Source of the DNA: Watersipora subatra
Taxonomy: Eukaryota > Bryozoa > Gymnolaemata > Cheilostomatida > Watersiporidae
Reading direction: 5' to 3'
Assembly: GCF_963576615.1 (NCBI RefSeq)
Contig: NC_088710.1
Coordinates: 1,840,001 to 1,904,000, forward strand
DNA: 64,000 nucleotides
Below, one piece after another: positions 26,350 through 37,964 of the stretch. The notes under the pieces are model-generated. The model was not told the origin of the DNA. It was given only the letters and a program-made list of their open reading frames with translations, and searched no databases. The position numbers were made by a program, and so were the translations under genes. Each line of letters begins with the position of its first letter. The first letter of the stretch is position 1.

Positions 26350-27190
26350 TCCCTACGAAGCCTCTATACCAGGTAGTTGATACTCCCCTACGAAGCCTTT
26401 ATACCAGGTAGTTGATACTCCCCTACGAAGCCTCTATACCAGGTAGTTGATACTCCCCTACGAAGCCTCTATACCAGGTAGTTGATACTCCCCTACGAAG
26501 CCTCTATACCAGGTAGTTGATACTCCCCTACGAAGCCTCTATACCAGGTAGTTGATACTCCCCTACGAAGCCTCTATACCAGGTAGTTGATACTCCCCTA
26601 CGAAGCCTCTATACCAGGTAGTTGATACTCCCCTACGAAGCCTCTATACCAGGTAGTTGATACTCCCCTACGAAGCCTCTATACCAGGTAGTTGATACTC
26701 CCCTACGAAGCCTCTATACCAGGTAGTTGATACTCCCCTACGAAGCCTCTATACCAGGTAGTTGATACTCCCCTACGAAGCCTCTATACCAGGTAGTTGA
26801 TACTCCCCTACGAAGCCTCTATACCAGGTAGTTGATACTCCCCTACGAAGCCTCTATACCAGGTAGTTGATACTCCCCTACGAAGCCTCTATACCAGGTA
26901 GTTGATACTCCCCTACGAAGCCTTTATACCAGGTAGTTGATACTCCCCTACGAAGCCTCTATACCAGGTAGTTGATACTCCCCTACGAAGCCTCTATACC
27001 AGGTAGTTGATACTCCCCTACGAAGCCTCTATACCAGGTAGTTGATACTCCCCTACGAAGCCTCTATACCAGGTAGTTGATACTCCCCTACGAAGCCTCT
27101 ATACCAGGTAGTTGATACTCCCCTACGAAGCCTCTATACCAGGTAGTTGATACTCCCCTACGAAGCCTCTATACCAGGTAGTTGATACTC
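26350..27190. repeat. 35-bp minisatellite, 24 near-identical copies
   Basis: Unit ctacgaagcctctataccag followed by gtagttgatactccc. Only a ctctat/ctttat change is seen, in two copies, so the array is far more uniform than its neighbours. Confidence 0.98.
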
Positions 27191-27551
27191 CTGCTTGCTT
27201 CAACAGTCACCACGCTATTTTGGTAGAGTTGGGCCGATATCAATTATGTCTGCAAGAAAAATAAAATGTAATATATATAACAATATACCAAAGTAATAAA
27301 TATAACAACAAAGTTTCCATGAAACACTAAAGTCAAAACAAATGTATGCGTTTATGTTGTCCATATTTGTTCTTCCATGTTTTAATATTTTGTGAACTGT
27401 AATATCAACATTTACTGAACATAGAAAAATTTTCTTGTCATAATACTGAAGTTAAATTGACATGTACCAGGTACTATTATTTCCTGCAAAGGTAAATTCA
27501 TGTATCTATTTGACTTGTATAGAAGCTGATAAATACATGTAGTAAGACATG

Positions 27552-27757
27552 TACATAGGTAATACATAGGTAATACATAGGTAATACATAGGTAATACAT
27601 AGGTAATACATAGGTAATACATTGGTAATACATTGGTAATACATAGGTAATACATAGGTAATACATAGGTAATACATAGGTAATACATAGGTAATACATA
27701 GGTAATACATTGGTAATACATTGGTAATACATAGGTAATACATTGGTAATACATAGC
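27552..27757. repeat. 11-bp minisatellite, about 19 copies
   Basis: Unit acataggtaat, with an acattggtaat variant in five or so copies. The period is close to one helical turn. Confidence 0.95.
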
Positions 27758-27927
27758 CACAGAGGTAACTCTCTCTGGCATCAATTCCCCAACTTCAAAT
27801 GAGCTGTTTGAACAATATCGCTTGTAATTTGGTTTTTATTCTGCTTGCAATTCAATGACACTAACTATTCTGGAAAATCTATCATTGTGGTTAGTTGTAG
27901 CCTTTTTCATTCTCCGAAGTTCATCAC

Positions 27928-28017
27928 TCAACCTGCTCAATGTTGTCTCTACACATTGTCAGGTTAGATTTTCAACCTGCTCAATGTTGTCTCTACACAT
28001 TGTCAGGTTAGATTTTG
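27928..28017. repeat. Direct tandem duplication, about 44 bp x 2
   Basis: caacctgctcaatgttgtct and the following 24 bases occur twice without change. Confidence 0.9.
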
Positions 28018-30282
28018 TTTAGCATTTCAAGATGACTTACATAATTTCACCATTTTTTGCTTTACTGCTTTTTTTTCACTGCAAAGAAGGCGTACATACG
28101 TTACTGCCAAATACCAATCAGTTAAAGTTTCTAAGTCAACATCAGCATTTTTTGACCAGACAAAACAAACGTTGCGTTGCATTCATTAGGTCACAGCGAC
28201 ATTTCTACCGCTTTTTAGATAAGGCTTTCTAATAGACGGCTGCTTAAAACAGTTCACTGTTTGCCATGGCTCTATTTTTGCAGTACATGTAGTTCATGGT
28301 GATGGTTTTAATTGGTACTGTTTTTAATAGAAAACATTTTTAGAACATTTATAAGAGACACGATGACCTACTTCTCTCAGGTCAGCATTCCGCTTGGGAT
28401 TTTCGTGTAAAATACACAAGCGAGAGCAAATATTCATTTTTAGCGTTATACTCTCTTTTACTATAAACTTTTAGTCAGCACACGTATACAACTACAAGTA
28501 TCTATATTTAATTCGTTAACTATGCAATCTGAGACCGGTACAAACGTTACAAAACGAAGGAAAAATGATTTCCATGTCAACAAAGTTAGAGGTCTCAAAC
28601 ATGCTTCATGACAAACGTCTTGTCATGAAGCTTGTTAGTGAGATTTCATCTTCCAAATAAAGTTGGTTGGAAGACCATTGATGTTCATTGTTTCGTCTGT
28701 CGTCTGTTGTTTATGTTGGTAGCTAATATTTTTAGTTTTTTTTTTGTCGAGAAACTCCAAGGAAACAAAACTATTGAAGAATGTACATGTACTGTTTTTT
28801 ACTCCCTTGTGACAAATAATGATGCAAATCTAAATGTCAGATGCAAAGCTGCACATCAAGCCATCCGTGTTCAGTCTTCAGATCTGAATAGACTAATTAA
28901 GTGTCTCAGAGAATTTCTAAAAAGTTACTAAAAAATATCGAAAATTTTCAGAAAACCAAAACTTCGAGATTGAAAATCCACCGCCACACCAATTTCTTTA
29001 TCCCTACCTACTACAGTAGACTTACAACTCTAGTATGTTGGTTTTCTAAAAATGCACAAACCCAACTCGAAAAATGTAAGTTGCCTCTTTCTGGCAAAGT
29101 GCTGATAACTCCAATCATCAACAAGGAAAGCATGAATGCGCGAGTTGAACTCCTGCTATTGCTTGCGGTGTATAATTACCTTCTGATATGTAAAAATATT
29201 GTACAAAAACCCTAACATCTTAGTGGATCCTGTGCTATAGCCCTAGGAAAAACACTCGTCTAGCCTGCTACCTAAAAAGGGACATTTTTCGTTCAAACCT
29301 GGTCACTGCAACAAAGCAAGCAGAGGGATCTAACAAAAGAGTAAAGATTCACAATTTTGTTAGAATACAATGCAATTTGAATACATAGTATGGTTTAATA
29401 AGATAGAACTTGGAGTCTTATGTGTTAGGAGAACAAACCAAAAAGAAAGCTTACAGGTGTAGTATTGTTACACCACACAAATGTAACTCGCTATGCATGT
29501 AATAAGTTTTCCATAATCCCATTTATAATAAAGGCTAGCTAAGAGTACTTGTGCCCTTTACGTTTGGTTCAGTTCGCTACTACAAAGCTACAAAGGGTGT
29601 CACATTTTTATTAGTTTCGTCAGCCCTTTTCTAAACAGCCACATTTTGTGAGTTGTTTGCTTTTGTTTATATTGAACAGTTTTTCAAACTCACAATGCAT
29701 AACACTATGAAACACTACTTCATTGCATATCTATTCTTATTGCGCTGAGTATTTTGAAAAGTTAGTAAAGTAAAAGATCATCTAGAGAGACTCTCTAGTT
29801 TAAGCTAGTCTCTAGAAGGTCATCAGGTAAAGGCTTGTTAGAGCACACACACGCACGCACATATTGTATATGTGTTAGGACTATGTTATGAACTAGTAAA
29901 GTCTTAAATGGGCTGCTAAGATCAACATCATATTAGAAAAGATGTTTTACCCTCCATGAAATACGTTTGTCTATGATATAAATATCTATGACTGTCCTTA
30001 TCTACTACATACTTTAGTTTCACAGTTAGTAGAGGACACAACTCTCAACACAGGAATTGAAAAGTGAAATTTTATATCTAGAACAGTTCCTATTGTAAAC
30101 AACCTGAACCATCATCTGTTCTTATCAGTGAGCAGTCAGGGTAAACACTGCGTTAACAGAGTACATTACTCTTCATAGAATAGATTATTGTTCCTCGGTT
30201 AACCATGTCATATCTCTTACGTTAGCCTCAGAACCTCATTCTTTAACTGTTTTACAAAGGCTATTTGCTAATAAAAGAAAGA
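28018..30282. other. No gene recognised
   Basis: Several open frames of about 100 codons (28.6-29.2 kb, plus) have low-complexity, Phe/Lys-rich composition expected from AT-rich DNA. I do not support them as genes. Confidence 0.4.
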
Positions 30283-30408
30283 ATGATGCGGCTTTGCTCA
30301 TCTGATACTTTGATGAATGATGACTACCAATGTCCACATTGCAATCGTCAATGTAGAGCAATGATCGGACTACGGAGCCATCTTAAAACACACCAAACAC
30401 ATCAATAA
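30283..30408 (+). CDS. C2H2 finger at a stop, LINE-type C-terminal tail
   Basis: The 41-codon frame ends with YQCPHCNRQCRAMIGLRSHL, then KTHQTHQ and stop. This is a single C-X2-C-X12-H-X3-H finger. The signature with Arg-x-Cys, Ile-Gly-Leu and Ser-His, immediately before a stop, is typical of the last residues of many invertebrate LINE endonuclease/reverse-transcriptase proteins. No reverse transcriptase was found just upstream, so this looks like a 5'-truncated LINE copy. A stray host zinc-finger exon is the alternative. Confidence 0.45.
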   Translation: MMRLCSSDTLMNDDYQCPHCNRQCRAMIGLRSHLKTHQTHQ

Positions 30409-31826
30409 AGCAAGCAGACATTTTACTCTAAAGAGAGGGATTGCATAGAGAGAGAGAGAGATTTGCTAATACAAGTTTCTCAGCTTAATGCCTTGTTTTC
30501 GAGAACATTTATTAGGCATTTATATAGCATGCATTACCAAATCTGATATGGCATGCGCAGTGTGTGCGCACGCGGGCGCGTGCGTGCATGTGTGTGCGTG
30601 GTGTGAGCACACGGAAAGATCGGAGATCAAGTGTGACGTACTTAGCTTACTGCAAGCAGAGGCTGTGCGTGTTTTCAAGAGCATGATTGTACAAACAATG
30701 GTTATATGGTCTTGCCTGGACATGTCAAGGTCCAATGGCAAGGAAACCTCGACAACTGGAGACACACCCAGTTGCAAAGAGCGATTTAAGGTTGGATGGT
30801 GTTCCAGTAACCACCAGTGACCTTTTAAACCTTTTATTAAACACCTGACTTGTTGATGCAGGTCAGGTGTTCCAGACTAATAGACCACCGCTGCTCCCAG
30901 AGTTGTACAAGTACAGACAACCCTTGTTTATTCAGACTAATACAGACTGAATCATGTCCGGACATTGAACAAGTCTATTTCGAAAGTTTGAGTCTCAATT
31001 GTCGAATATTCAACAATACTGAACTAAAAATTGAGTACTGTACAGTACTGTATATTAAACAGCCTATATTGTCTCATATGCATACTCCCTGTCTACAATA
31101 TGGTACATTTTACTTATACAGTATATATTAGAGAGTAAAATATGGTCATACCTGCAATAGAGTACAGTATAATAATAATAGCAGTAATAGTAACAAACAA
31201 CAATTACAGTACATCACTCTTGCAGGAAACTCGCGTGCCATCTCTTGAGCCATCTGTCACGAGAGCGACCTCTCGGTCAAGGTTGTCATTCTTCAGATAG
31301 ACACAACCGCATCGGATAATTGAAAGTTCATTCAGATAATTGAAAGTTTGGTGAAGTGAAGTTCGAAAAAGAGGGGTTTAACTGTCATATGTTTATTGAA
31401 CATGCTTGTTCACTACAGTCAGTTTCACCATGCTGAGCTGTAGTGGAAAACCAGACATTTGAATGCACTAACATTTCATGCCCATTTCAATGGATCAAAA
31501 GCCAAATTCTTCTTTTTATGGATTCTGCAGATCAATTTACACGTATTTACTGCTCTAATCTTGTCTCTTATTTTCATTCCAGAGCATTCCTTGTTTTATG
31601 AACACCTTTGTAACGAGGTTTGATCATCTGCTCCTAATAGCTGCCTCATTACATCGATTCGCTGACTTGAACATTTAATAGCTGGCTGACTTCTCAGATT
31701 GTTTGCCAACAATTTTTAATTACCAAGTTGAGTGCATCTTCAAATCAACCCATAACCAAGTTTCACGAGCCAATACCTCACAGCAGCATATTTAGGCTTT
31801 TCCTTAACCTGACATCAATTACTTGT
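30409..31826. other. No gene recognised
   Basis: Contains a GAGAGA run near 30450, a GC-rich gcgcacgcgggcgcgtgcgt patch at 30565-30590, and a short direct repeat of gataattgaaagtt near 31315-31350 that resembles the sub-terminal motifs of pogo-like elements. Confidence 0.4.
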
Positions 31827-32513
31827 AGTTTGTGGAGAGCGTAAAAGACTTTGTCTAGAGTTTGTGGAGAGCGTAAAAGACTTTGTCTAGAGTTTGTGGA
31901 GAGCGTAAAAGACTTTGTCTAGAGTTTGTGGAGAGCGTAAAAGACTTTGTCTAGAGTTTGTGGAGAGCGTAAAAGACTTTGTCTAGAGTTTGTGGAGAGC
32001 GTAAAAGACTTTGTCTAGAGTTTGTGGAGAGCGTAAAAGACTTTGTCTAGAGTTTGTGGAGAGCGTAAAAGACTTTGTCTAGAGTTTGTGGAGAGCGTAA
32101 AAGACTTTGTCTAGAGTTTGTGGAGAGCGTAAAAGACTTTGTCTAGAGTTTGTGGAGAGAGTAAAAGACTTTGTCTAGAGTTTGTGGAGAGCGTAAAAGA
32201 CTTTGTCTAGAGTTTGTGGAGAGCGTAAAAGACTTTGTCTAGAGTTTGTGGAGAGCGTAAAAGACTTTGTCTAGAGTTTGTGGAGAGCGTAAAAGACTTT
32301 GTCTAGAGTTTGTGGAGAGCGTAAAAGACTTTGTCTAGAGTTTGTGGAGAGCGTAAAAGACTTTGTCTAGAGTTTGTGGAGAGCGTAAAAGACTTTGTCT
32401 AGAGTTTGTGGAGAGCGTAAAAGACTTTGTCTAGAGTTTGTGGAGAGCGTAAAAGACTTTGTCTAGAGTTTGTGGAGAGAGTAAAAGACTTTGTCTAGAG
32501 TTTGTGGAGAGAG
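31827..32513. repeat. 32-bp minisatellite, about 21 copies
   Basis: Unit agtttgtggagagcgtaaaa followed by gactttgtctag. Only two to three copies differ (gagagagt), so the array is young or recently homogenised. Confidence 0.98.
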
Positions 32514-32694
32514 TTGCTAAATAGGGCTGTTTTTTTCAAAGTTGTCACTTTGTTCAAGCCTGTAATTTTCAGCATGTGCTTATTATTAATTTGTACATAT
32601 TTTGATGTTCTGTTTTGTTTGTTTGGTGATGCAGAGCATCAAGATAAGATTGAATTATGAAATGTGGATGTAAGAATGTTTGGAGTTATCTTAC

Positions 32695-33271
32695 CAATCT
32701 CTTCATTAGTCTTATTGCCAGAGCTTTTAGGAGACTTTGGACCAAGCGTAGGACTAAATAAGTTGGTTAACACCCACCTCTCATACCACTTTATAAACTC
32801 TGGCATCTTTTGATATTATTTCCACTAATTGAGTTGGAAAGAAAAAAGATTAGCTCTGTCAGTGAACCATAGTGATCACTTGTTTTCTCTGTATCAATCA
32901 GTCACCCCCACCCTCTGTAGAATGATTGTTGATACAGCTTTTTGCATACAGCATTACATAGCTCTGCTAAAGGAATGGAATGCTTGATTATATTTGCAAC
33001 AGTAAAATCAGCACATAGACCTATTAACTATACAATGACAGTTATTAGTTCTATATAGGTAATAGTATAGTTAATAGGTCTATGAACCAGAATGGTCTCA
33101 TGGCTCTAAATTACATACAGTCATATTATAAGAGATCTGTTAGCAAAGATTACCTTGTTCCTCCAACCAGCTAATTGCTCAAGTCTTTGAAGATGAAACA
33201 CTGCTGTAGCAAAAAATGGTGTTATTATAGCGACTTGGACTGCCAAAAGGTGTTGTTCTTCATAATAATGC
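32695..33271 (-). CDS. Two candidate exons of an unrecognised gene
   Basis: Exon candidate 33271-33154: a pyrimidine-rich acceptor (cagcttgtcaaatag), one open frame including HYYEEQHLLAVQVAIITPFF and HLQRLEQLAGWRNK, then donor AACAAG/GTAATC. The middle is hydrophobic and could be one membrane segment. Exon candidate 32753-32695: acceptor cttatttag, frame PTLGPKSPKSSGNKTNEEI, donor GATTG/GTAAGA. Each is bounded by plausible sites, but their phases do not join directly, so an exon is missing between them or they are unrelated. No family is recognised. Confidence 0.3.
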
Positions 33272-33424
33272 CTATTTGACAAGCTGAACACAGGAGGATC
33301 TGACACAAATAACTACAAAAGTAGCATTCCGAGACACCATAGCTTCAGCTGCTCTAGCTTGACAATCACACAGCTGGAGGAAGCAAGAGATTGTCTGGCA
33401 GCAATGCTGTCATTCATTCCTAAA

Positions 33425-34047
33425 TTGTATACCACTCCTCTGATGTACAACCCTAGAGAGGTGTATATCATTCCTATGATGTACAGCACTGGAGAGATGT
33501 ATATAACTCTTCTGATGCACGACACTGGAGAGTTGTATATCACTCCTCTGATGCACAACACTGGTGAAGAGTTGTATATCATTCCTCTGATGTAAAACAC
33601 TGGAGAGTTGTATATCACTCCTCTGATGCACAACACTGGAGAGTTGTGTACCACTCTTTTGATGCACAACACTAAAGAGTTGTATATCACTCCTCTGATG
33701 CACAACACTGGTGAAGAGTTGTATATCATTCCTCTGATGTAAAACACTGGAGAGTTGTATATCACTCCTCTGATGTACAACACTGGAGAGTTGTATACCA
33801 CTCTTCTGATGTGCAACACTGGAGAGGTGTATATCACTCTTCTGATGTACAACACTGGAGAGGTGTATATCACTCCTCTGATGTACAACATTGGAGAGGT
33901 GTATATCACTCCTCTGATGTACAACACTGAAGAGGTGTATATCACTCCTCTGATGTACAACACTGGAGAGTTGTATATCACTCTTTTGATGCACAACACT
34001 GGAGAGGTGTATATCACTCCTCTGATGTACAACACTGGAAGAGTTAC
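33425..34047. repeat. 36-bp minisatellite, about 17 copies
   Basis: Unit gatgtacaacactggagagt followed by tgtatatcactcctct. A 39-bp variant with ggtgaagag occurs twice (near 33560 and 33715) inside a repeated block of about 160 bp. Confidence 0.95.
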
Positions 34048-34522
34048 CGCCCTCCTGCATAATCTATCTTGTGGTTCGCTTGGTTAGGGTTGTGTAAGAA
34101 TTATCTCTGCGTTTTCCTGCTTTAGGTTCTGCTAGCTTGACCATCATGATATACAGTCTCTAAAAAGTTCTTTTTGTACAGAGTGGAGTTTCAATTTGAT
34201 TTGAATTAAAATCAAGATTAGAAGCCAAAAGCAAGATTAGAAACCTCTAGCGATTGTCTTATCTTGTATTCATCTAAAAAGGTTTTTATCCTTTTGCATG
34301 GGACACTTCACTATGAGAAAGTGAATTATTTTTCATTGACACTTGAGTATGCATGTCAAGTTTTCATAGTTCTTTTTGTTATTCTACACAACTTGTCATC
34401 TATAGCCTGTGGTCCTTAGCTATTGATAGATTACCTTCACCTAAAACTAGCAGTTTTTGCTTATTCTTATTTATTATTTTATTTCTTGCCTCAAGACTGT
34501 AGTAAGAAAGATTTTAAGTTGT

Positions 34523-34732
34523 ACTTACAGTGGGTGTGTAGATGCCAACTTACGGTAGGTGTGTAGATACCAACTTACGGTAGGTGTGTAGATACCAACT
34601 TACAATAGGTGTGTAGATATCAACTTATAGTAGGTGTGTAGATATCAACTTATAGTAGGTGTGTAGATATCAACTTATAGTAGGTGTGTAGATATCAACT
34701 TATTGTAGGTGTGTAGATATCAACTTATTAAC
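34523..34732. repeat. 25-bp minisatellite, about 8 copies
   Basis: Unit taggtgtgtagatatcaact followed by tatag. The first three copies carry ttacggtagg and gataccaac variants. Confidence 0.93.
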
Positions 34733-35059
34733 TGTGTTAATATTAAATCCTCCATGGACATTCTGACAGCATAAATGTGTGATTAAACTTTTTGTGCAGA
34801 ATCTAAGACAACTGCTGAAACTTGATTTGACAAGAATATCTAAGTGTTGATTTGCTGTTTAAACCTCACGAAAATTCTATATTTTAATAATATCACAAAT
34901 GTTAGCATATGTAATTCAATCAACTGATGCAACAAACAAGTTGAGTGGATTATACAATGTCTGCTGTATTACCATAACAAAATATAATTATGAGATATTA
35001 AATTGGTAGTTTAAAATAAAAAAAATAAACACGGAAAACTATCAAGAAGTGCTGTACTT

Positions 35060-35188
35060 TATCTGAACAACATCTGTAGGCCATAGTGATATTGTACTAT
35101 ATCTGTACTATATCTGCACTGTTTCTGTACTATATCTGAACGATATCTGTACTATATTCGTACTATATCTGTACTATATCTGTACTAA
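35060..35188. repeat. 11-bp imperfect array (tatatctgtac)
   Basis: About ten loose copies of tatatctgtac immediately downstream of the first D8C gene. Confidence 0.8.
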
Positions 35189-35199
35189 GTCTGTTGAGC

Positions 35200-35915
35200 T
35201 CAGTGCATCCCGCAGAAAGTCTGGTAGCATTGGTTAGAGCGAGCACCATAGTTGCGGTAGACGAGGTCATGCTCAGTGTCGTGAGAGCATCTTATCACCT
35301 CTACTGGTTTTGCAAAGAATTTGCAAACATGACCAGGTGACCATGATTCATAAACATTTATGCGTTTCTTCACTCCTACTTCTGAGGGTGGTGGCTGGTC
35401 TGTCCACATAGGCATCATCGCTCCACAGCTATACATCGGTGGACACGTATCTCGCATTCTGTTGCCTGTGACAACAATAATAATGTAATAGGAATGATAA
35501 CAATACCAGCTAGCTGGTAGTTAGTTTGTATTCTACTAATTTTAAAGTGACTGTCTGTATACATGCGAAAAGAAGAACTCTGGTGTGTATATGCAACAGC
35601 GATTGTAGAAAGTTCTGAAGTGCTCAGTTTAGTCAGTAGAATATGTTACATCAAATCTCTTCTATTGACTAAATCAAGAAACTTACCAGCATCTCCAGAG
35701 AATCTGAACCATTGCAGTTGTCTATTCAAATCACACCCCCAGCCTCTAAAGGAATATGGGCCTCCGGGTCTGACTTTTGATCCGTCAGGTCCAGCCCTCC
35801 ATGCCTCAGTCAGTTCTACAGCTTTCTGGCACTCTATCCGCTGCCCTTGTCGGTCGCTGCTGGCAAGAAGAACATGTGTCAGACTGAGCAGAGTCAGTAA
35901 ATGCATACCACTCAT
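35200..35915 (-). CDS. D8C-1: secreted single D8C-domain protein, diverged paralogue
   Basis: Two exons, minus strand: 35915-35687 (229 nt) and 35465-35200 (266 nt), 164 residues. MSGMHLLTLLSLTHVLLASS is a signal peptide. The mature part has eight cysteines in the D8C order: Cys before the ELTEAW segment, GWGCDLN, DTCPP, MYSCG, HVCKFF, IRCSHD, QCYQ and FCGMH. D8C occurs in uromodulin, GP2 and OIT3, in animals usually with EGF and ZP domains. Here it stands alone, so the product should be a soluble extracellular protein. The intron is phase 1, splitting the Gly of GDAGN. It lacks the NLT glycosylation sequon found in the other four copies. The start Met fits a TATA box 47 bp upstream. Confidence 0.85.
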
Positions 35916-35960
35916 TTTGCTGCTTGAAGTATTCTGAGCAACCGTCAAAGCACCCCCCAA

Positions 35961-35968
35961 CTATATAC
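35961..35968 (-). promoter_or_regulatory. TATA box of D8C-1
   Basis: Minus strand gtatatag, about 47 bp before the start codon. Confidence 0.55.
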
Positions 35969-36123
35969 TGTATGTGTAAGCTGGCAGTACCGTAGTCTAA
36001 TTTCCAATAAATTGTGACACAAGTAGGGACATTGAATCTTGTGAACCAACCACCAAGAGATTCTGTTTGGCTGATATCGCTACAAAATGACCGCAATACA
36101 TCGAGCCTATTACGGCTGAGCAA

Positions 36124-37007
36124 GTTGTGCTGCCAACTTATGATTGGCTAATTTATTATTAGGTTGATATACTCAAATTAGGCAGCAGGCAACAGGTGCT
36201 GCGTGCAATGCAGGGATTGTTCTATTTCTGGTGTTATCAAACATTTTTTATTTTTTGCATGAGCTTGATCTGCATTCGAGCACAAAGCACCTGCTGCTGA
36301 CCTTGCCTTACATACAACAGTCGGCAGCATTGAAAGGTTAAAGGTTAAACATTTGATTAAGCAGCATGACATCCAATGCCAGCTCCTTTCTCTGGCAAGT
36401 TGGAAAGGAGCCTGTTGACTTCTGTCAGCTAGCGTTTGTAAAATTAACAAGATATAAAGTCATCAAGAGATTTTATCTGCCCTGTGTTTTTCCCGAACTG
36501 GCTCATGGTTGATTTATCTTCTCTTGACATTTTCTAAAAATCAAACTGCAACTGCTGTTGTCAACCTCAACAAGCATTGCTATACATAAAACCCGACTTG
36601 AAATTGTGCTTAACGTAAGTTCTTAGAATGTATTTTAGTATATAACCTACCTTTATAATAATCCTTGGTACAGCGCTTACCAACTCTTAGTATTTCTATT
36701 ATCCACAGGTGACAAACCTTTTTAATATTATGCCCCATTTTCCTTCCTCATCAGATGAGATACATCAACATAAAACTCTTTATGTAAATAAAATGTTTAA
36801 ATTAAACAAAGCAATAAAGTTTTTAAGGTTATTTTTGAATTTGCTAAAATGATATAAAATGTATTTCTGAGCAAATGTTTGCAGCTCTGCAAACCTGTTC
36901 GAAGGCTATCAGTATAGTATCAGACTAAACTCTGTAGAATAAGCCTGAGCAACTACTCATGAAAATTTTGACTATTACTTGGCAGAAAGAGAAAATTTAA
37001 TCAGATC
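36124..37007. other. No gene recognised
   Basis: An open frame at 36178-36450 (minus, 90 codons) has no recognised domain. The rest is AT-rich unique sequence. Confidence 0.4.
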
Positions 37008-37112
37008 ATAAACCCTTCATCTCAGTTTTGGACAAAGGACTTCTCTTGTTTGCTTGCGAGAGCACAATGTTGTAGGTTGAGATTAATGCGGTATGGTTAT
37101 ATGATATTTCAT
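37008..37112 (+). mobile_element. Ty3/Gypsy pol scrap (fossil)
   Basis: Short stretch related to the RNase H part of the larger fossil at 41.6-43.1 kb; it shares gttgagatyaatgcggtat-type sequence. Broken, old, no ends visible. Confidence 0.5.
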
Positions 37113-37298
37113 ATGTTATTTGTTTTTACATCTCATTGTTAATTCATCAAGAGGCCATCTTATAGTTATGACATAACGAATGAAGAAACTGGTCTGAATG
37201 ATGAAGCACAAGGTATTGTTTATGTCTCATGCCTCTAGTGGTCTAATTGGTTGTTTGCTGGACCAGACTTTACAGGGGTTCATAACTCTCTGTTTATT

Positions 37299-37560
37299 AA
37301 ATTGATTCATTTTGTTTTAAACATTCATGTAAATGATTTTACCTTGAACATTTCTTTGCAGCGCCTGCCTTCATATATTGACACATCTAGGTGGACATAT
37401 ACATAGAAAACCATAGACATAGAAAGCCAAATATAAAGGCCAAGTTTCAAACAATAAAAAGGTTTTTCAATGCTGCTGCGAATCAGATTTGGTGAGCAGT
37501 AAATTGTTCTTAGCTGCTGACCTCCGTGACCTCAGATAATTTATGTGTTGTACAGAAGTG
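37299..37560. repeat. Interspersed repeat, copy 1
   Basis: Matches 63690-64000: ctttgcagcgcctgccttca, a tatattgacacatctaggtgg segment, then ataaaggccaagtttcaaac and aatcagatttgg. About 10-15 percent diverged from the other copy. Family unknown; the 3' part has AATAAA-like motifs. Confidence 0.8.
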
Positions 37561-37857
37561 GCCTACATCATGCCTACTCCATCAGCTTGGCATTGGTGTC
37601 TAAGTTAGATACACCTGTTACAGAGTGTCTATGTCATGCCTAGTTGCATCAATATTACTGGAAGTCTTAGCATTGGTGTGAGTTTGATACATCTGTCACA
37701 CAATGTCACTACCACTTGTCATGTGTCTCTTGTTTATCCTTCAGGGAAATATTCATTATTATGTTATTCTTCATTATTTTGTTGGAGTTTATTGCTTGCT
37801 GTCGAATTTGGCACAAAAAAGACAATTGAATGAAACAAATATGAAGGTTGCGTTACA

Positions 37858-37863
37858 TTTATT
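37858..37863 (-). promoter_or_regulatory. Poly(A) signal of D8C-2
   Basis: AATAAA on the minus strand about 100 nt past the stop codon. Equivalent sites exist at 46641-46646 and 52931-52936. Confidence 0.55.
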
Positions 37864-37964
37864 AGGCATGTAGGTATTATATTATTAGAACTAAAGTAAA
37901 ATGTAGTAAAAAATATTTATTGGAGGCCAAAAACAGAAACCCAATAATTAATATCACTAGTGGC

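Noticed and set aside
26350-27190. Possible CRISPR array
   Set aside because: Units abut directly with no unique spacers, and the setting is eukaryotic; the same holds for the other arrays.
31195-31300. Minus-strand open piece containing CGCVYLKNDNLDREVALVTD
   Set aside because: Protein-like composition but no convincing acceptor or donor, and no family match.
33313-34087. Open frames over 200 codons on the minus strand and 110 on the plus strand
   Set aside because: Both strands and several frames are open over the 36-bp array; repeat artefact.
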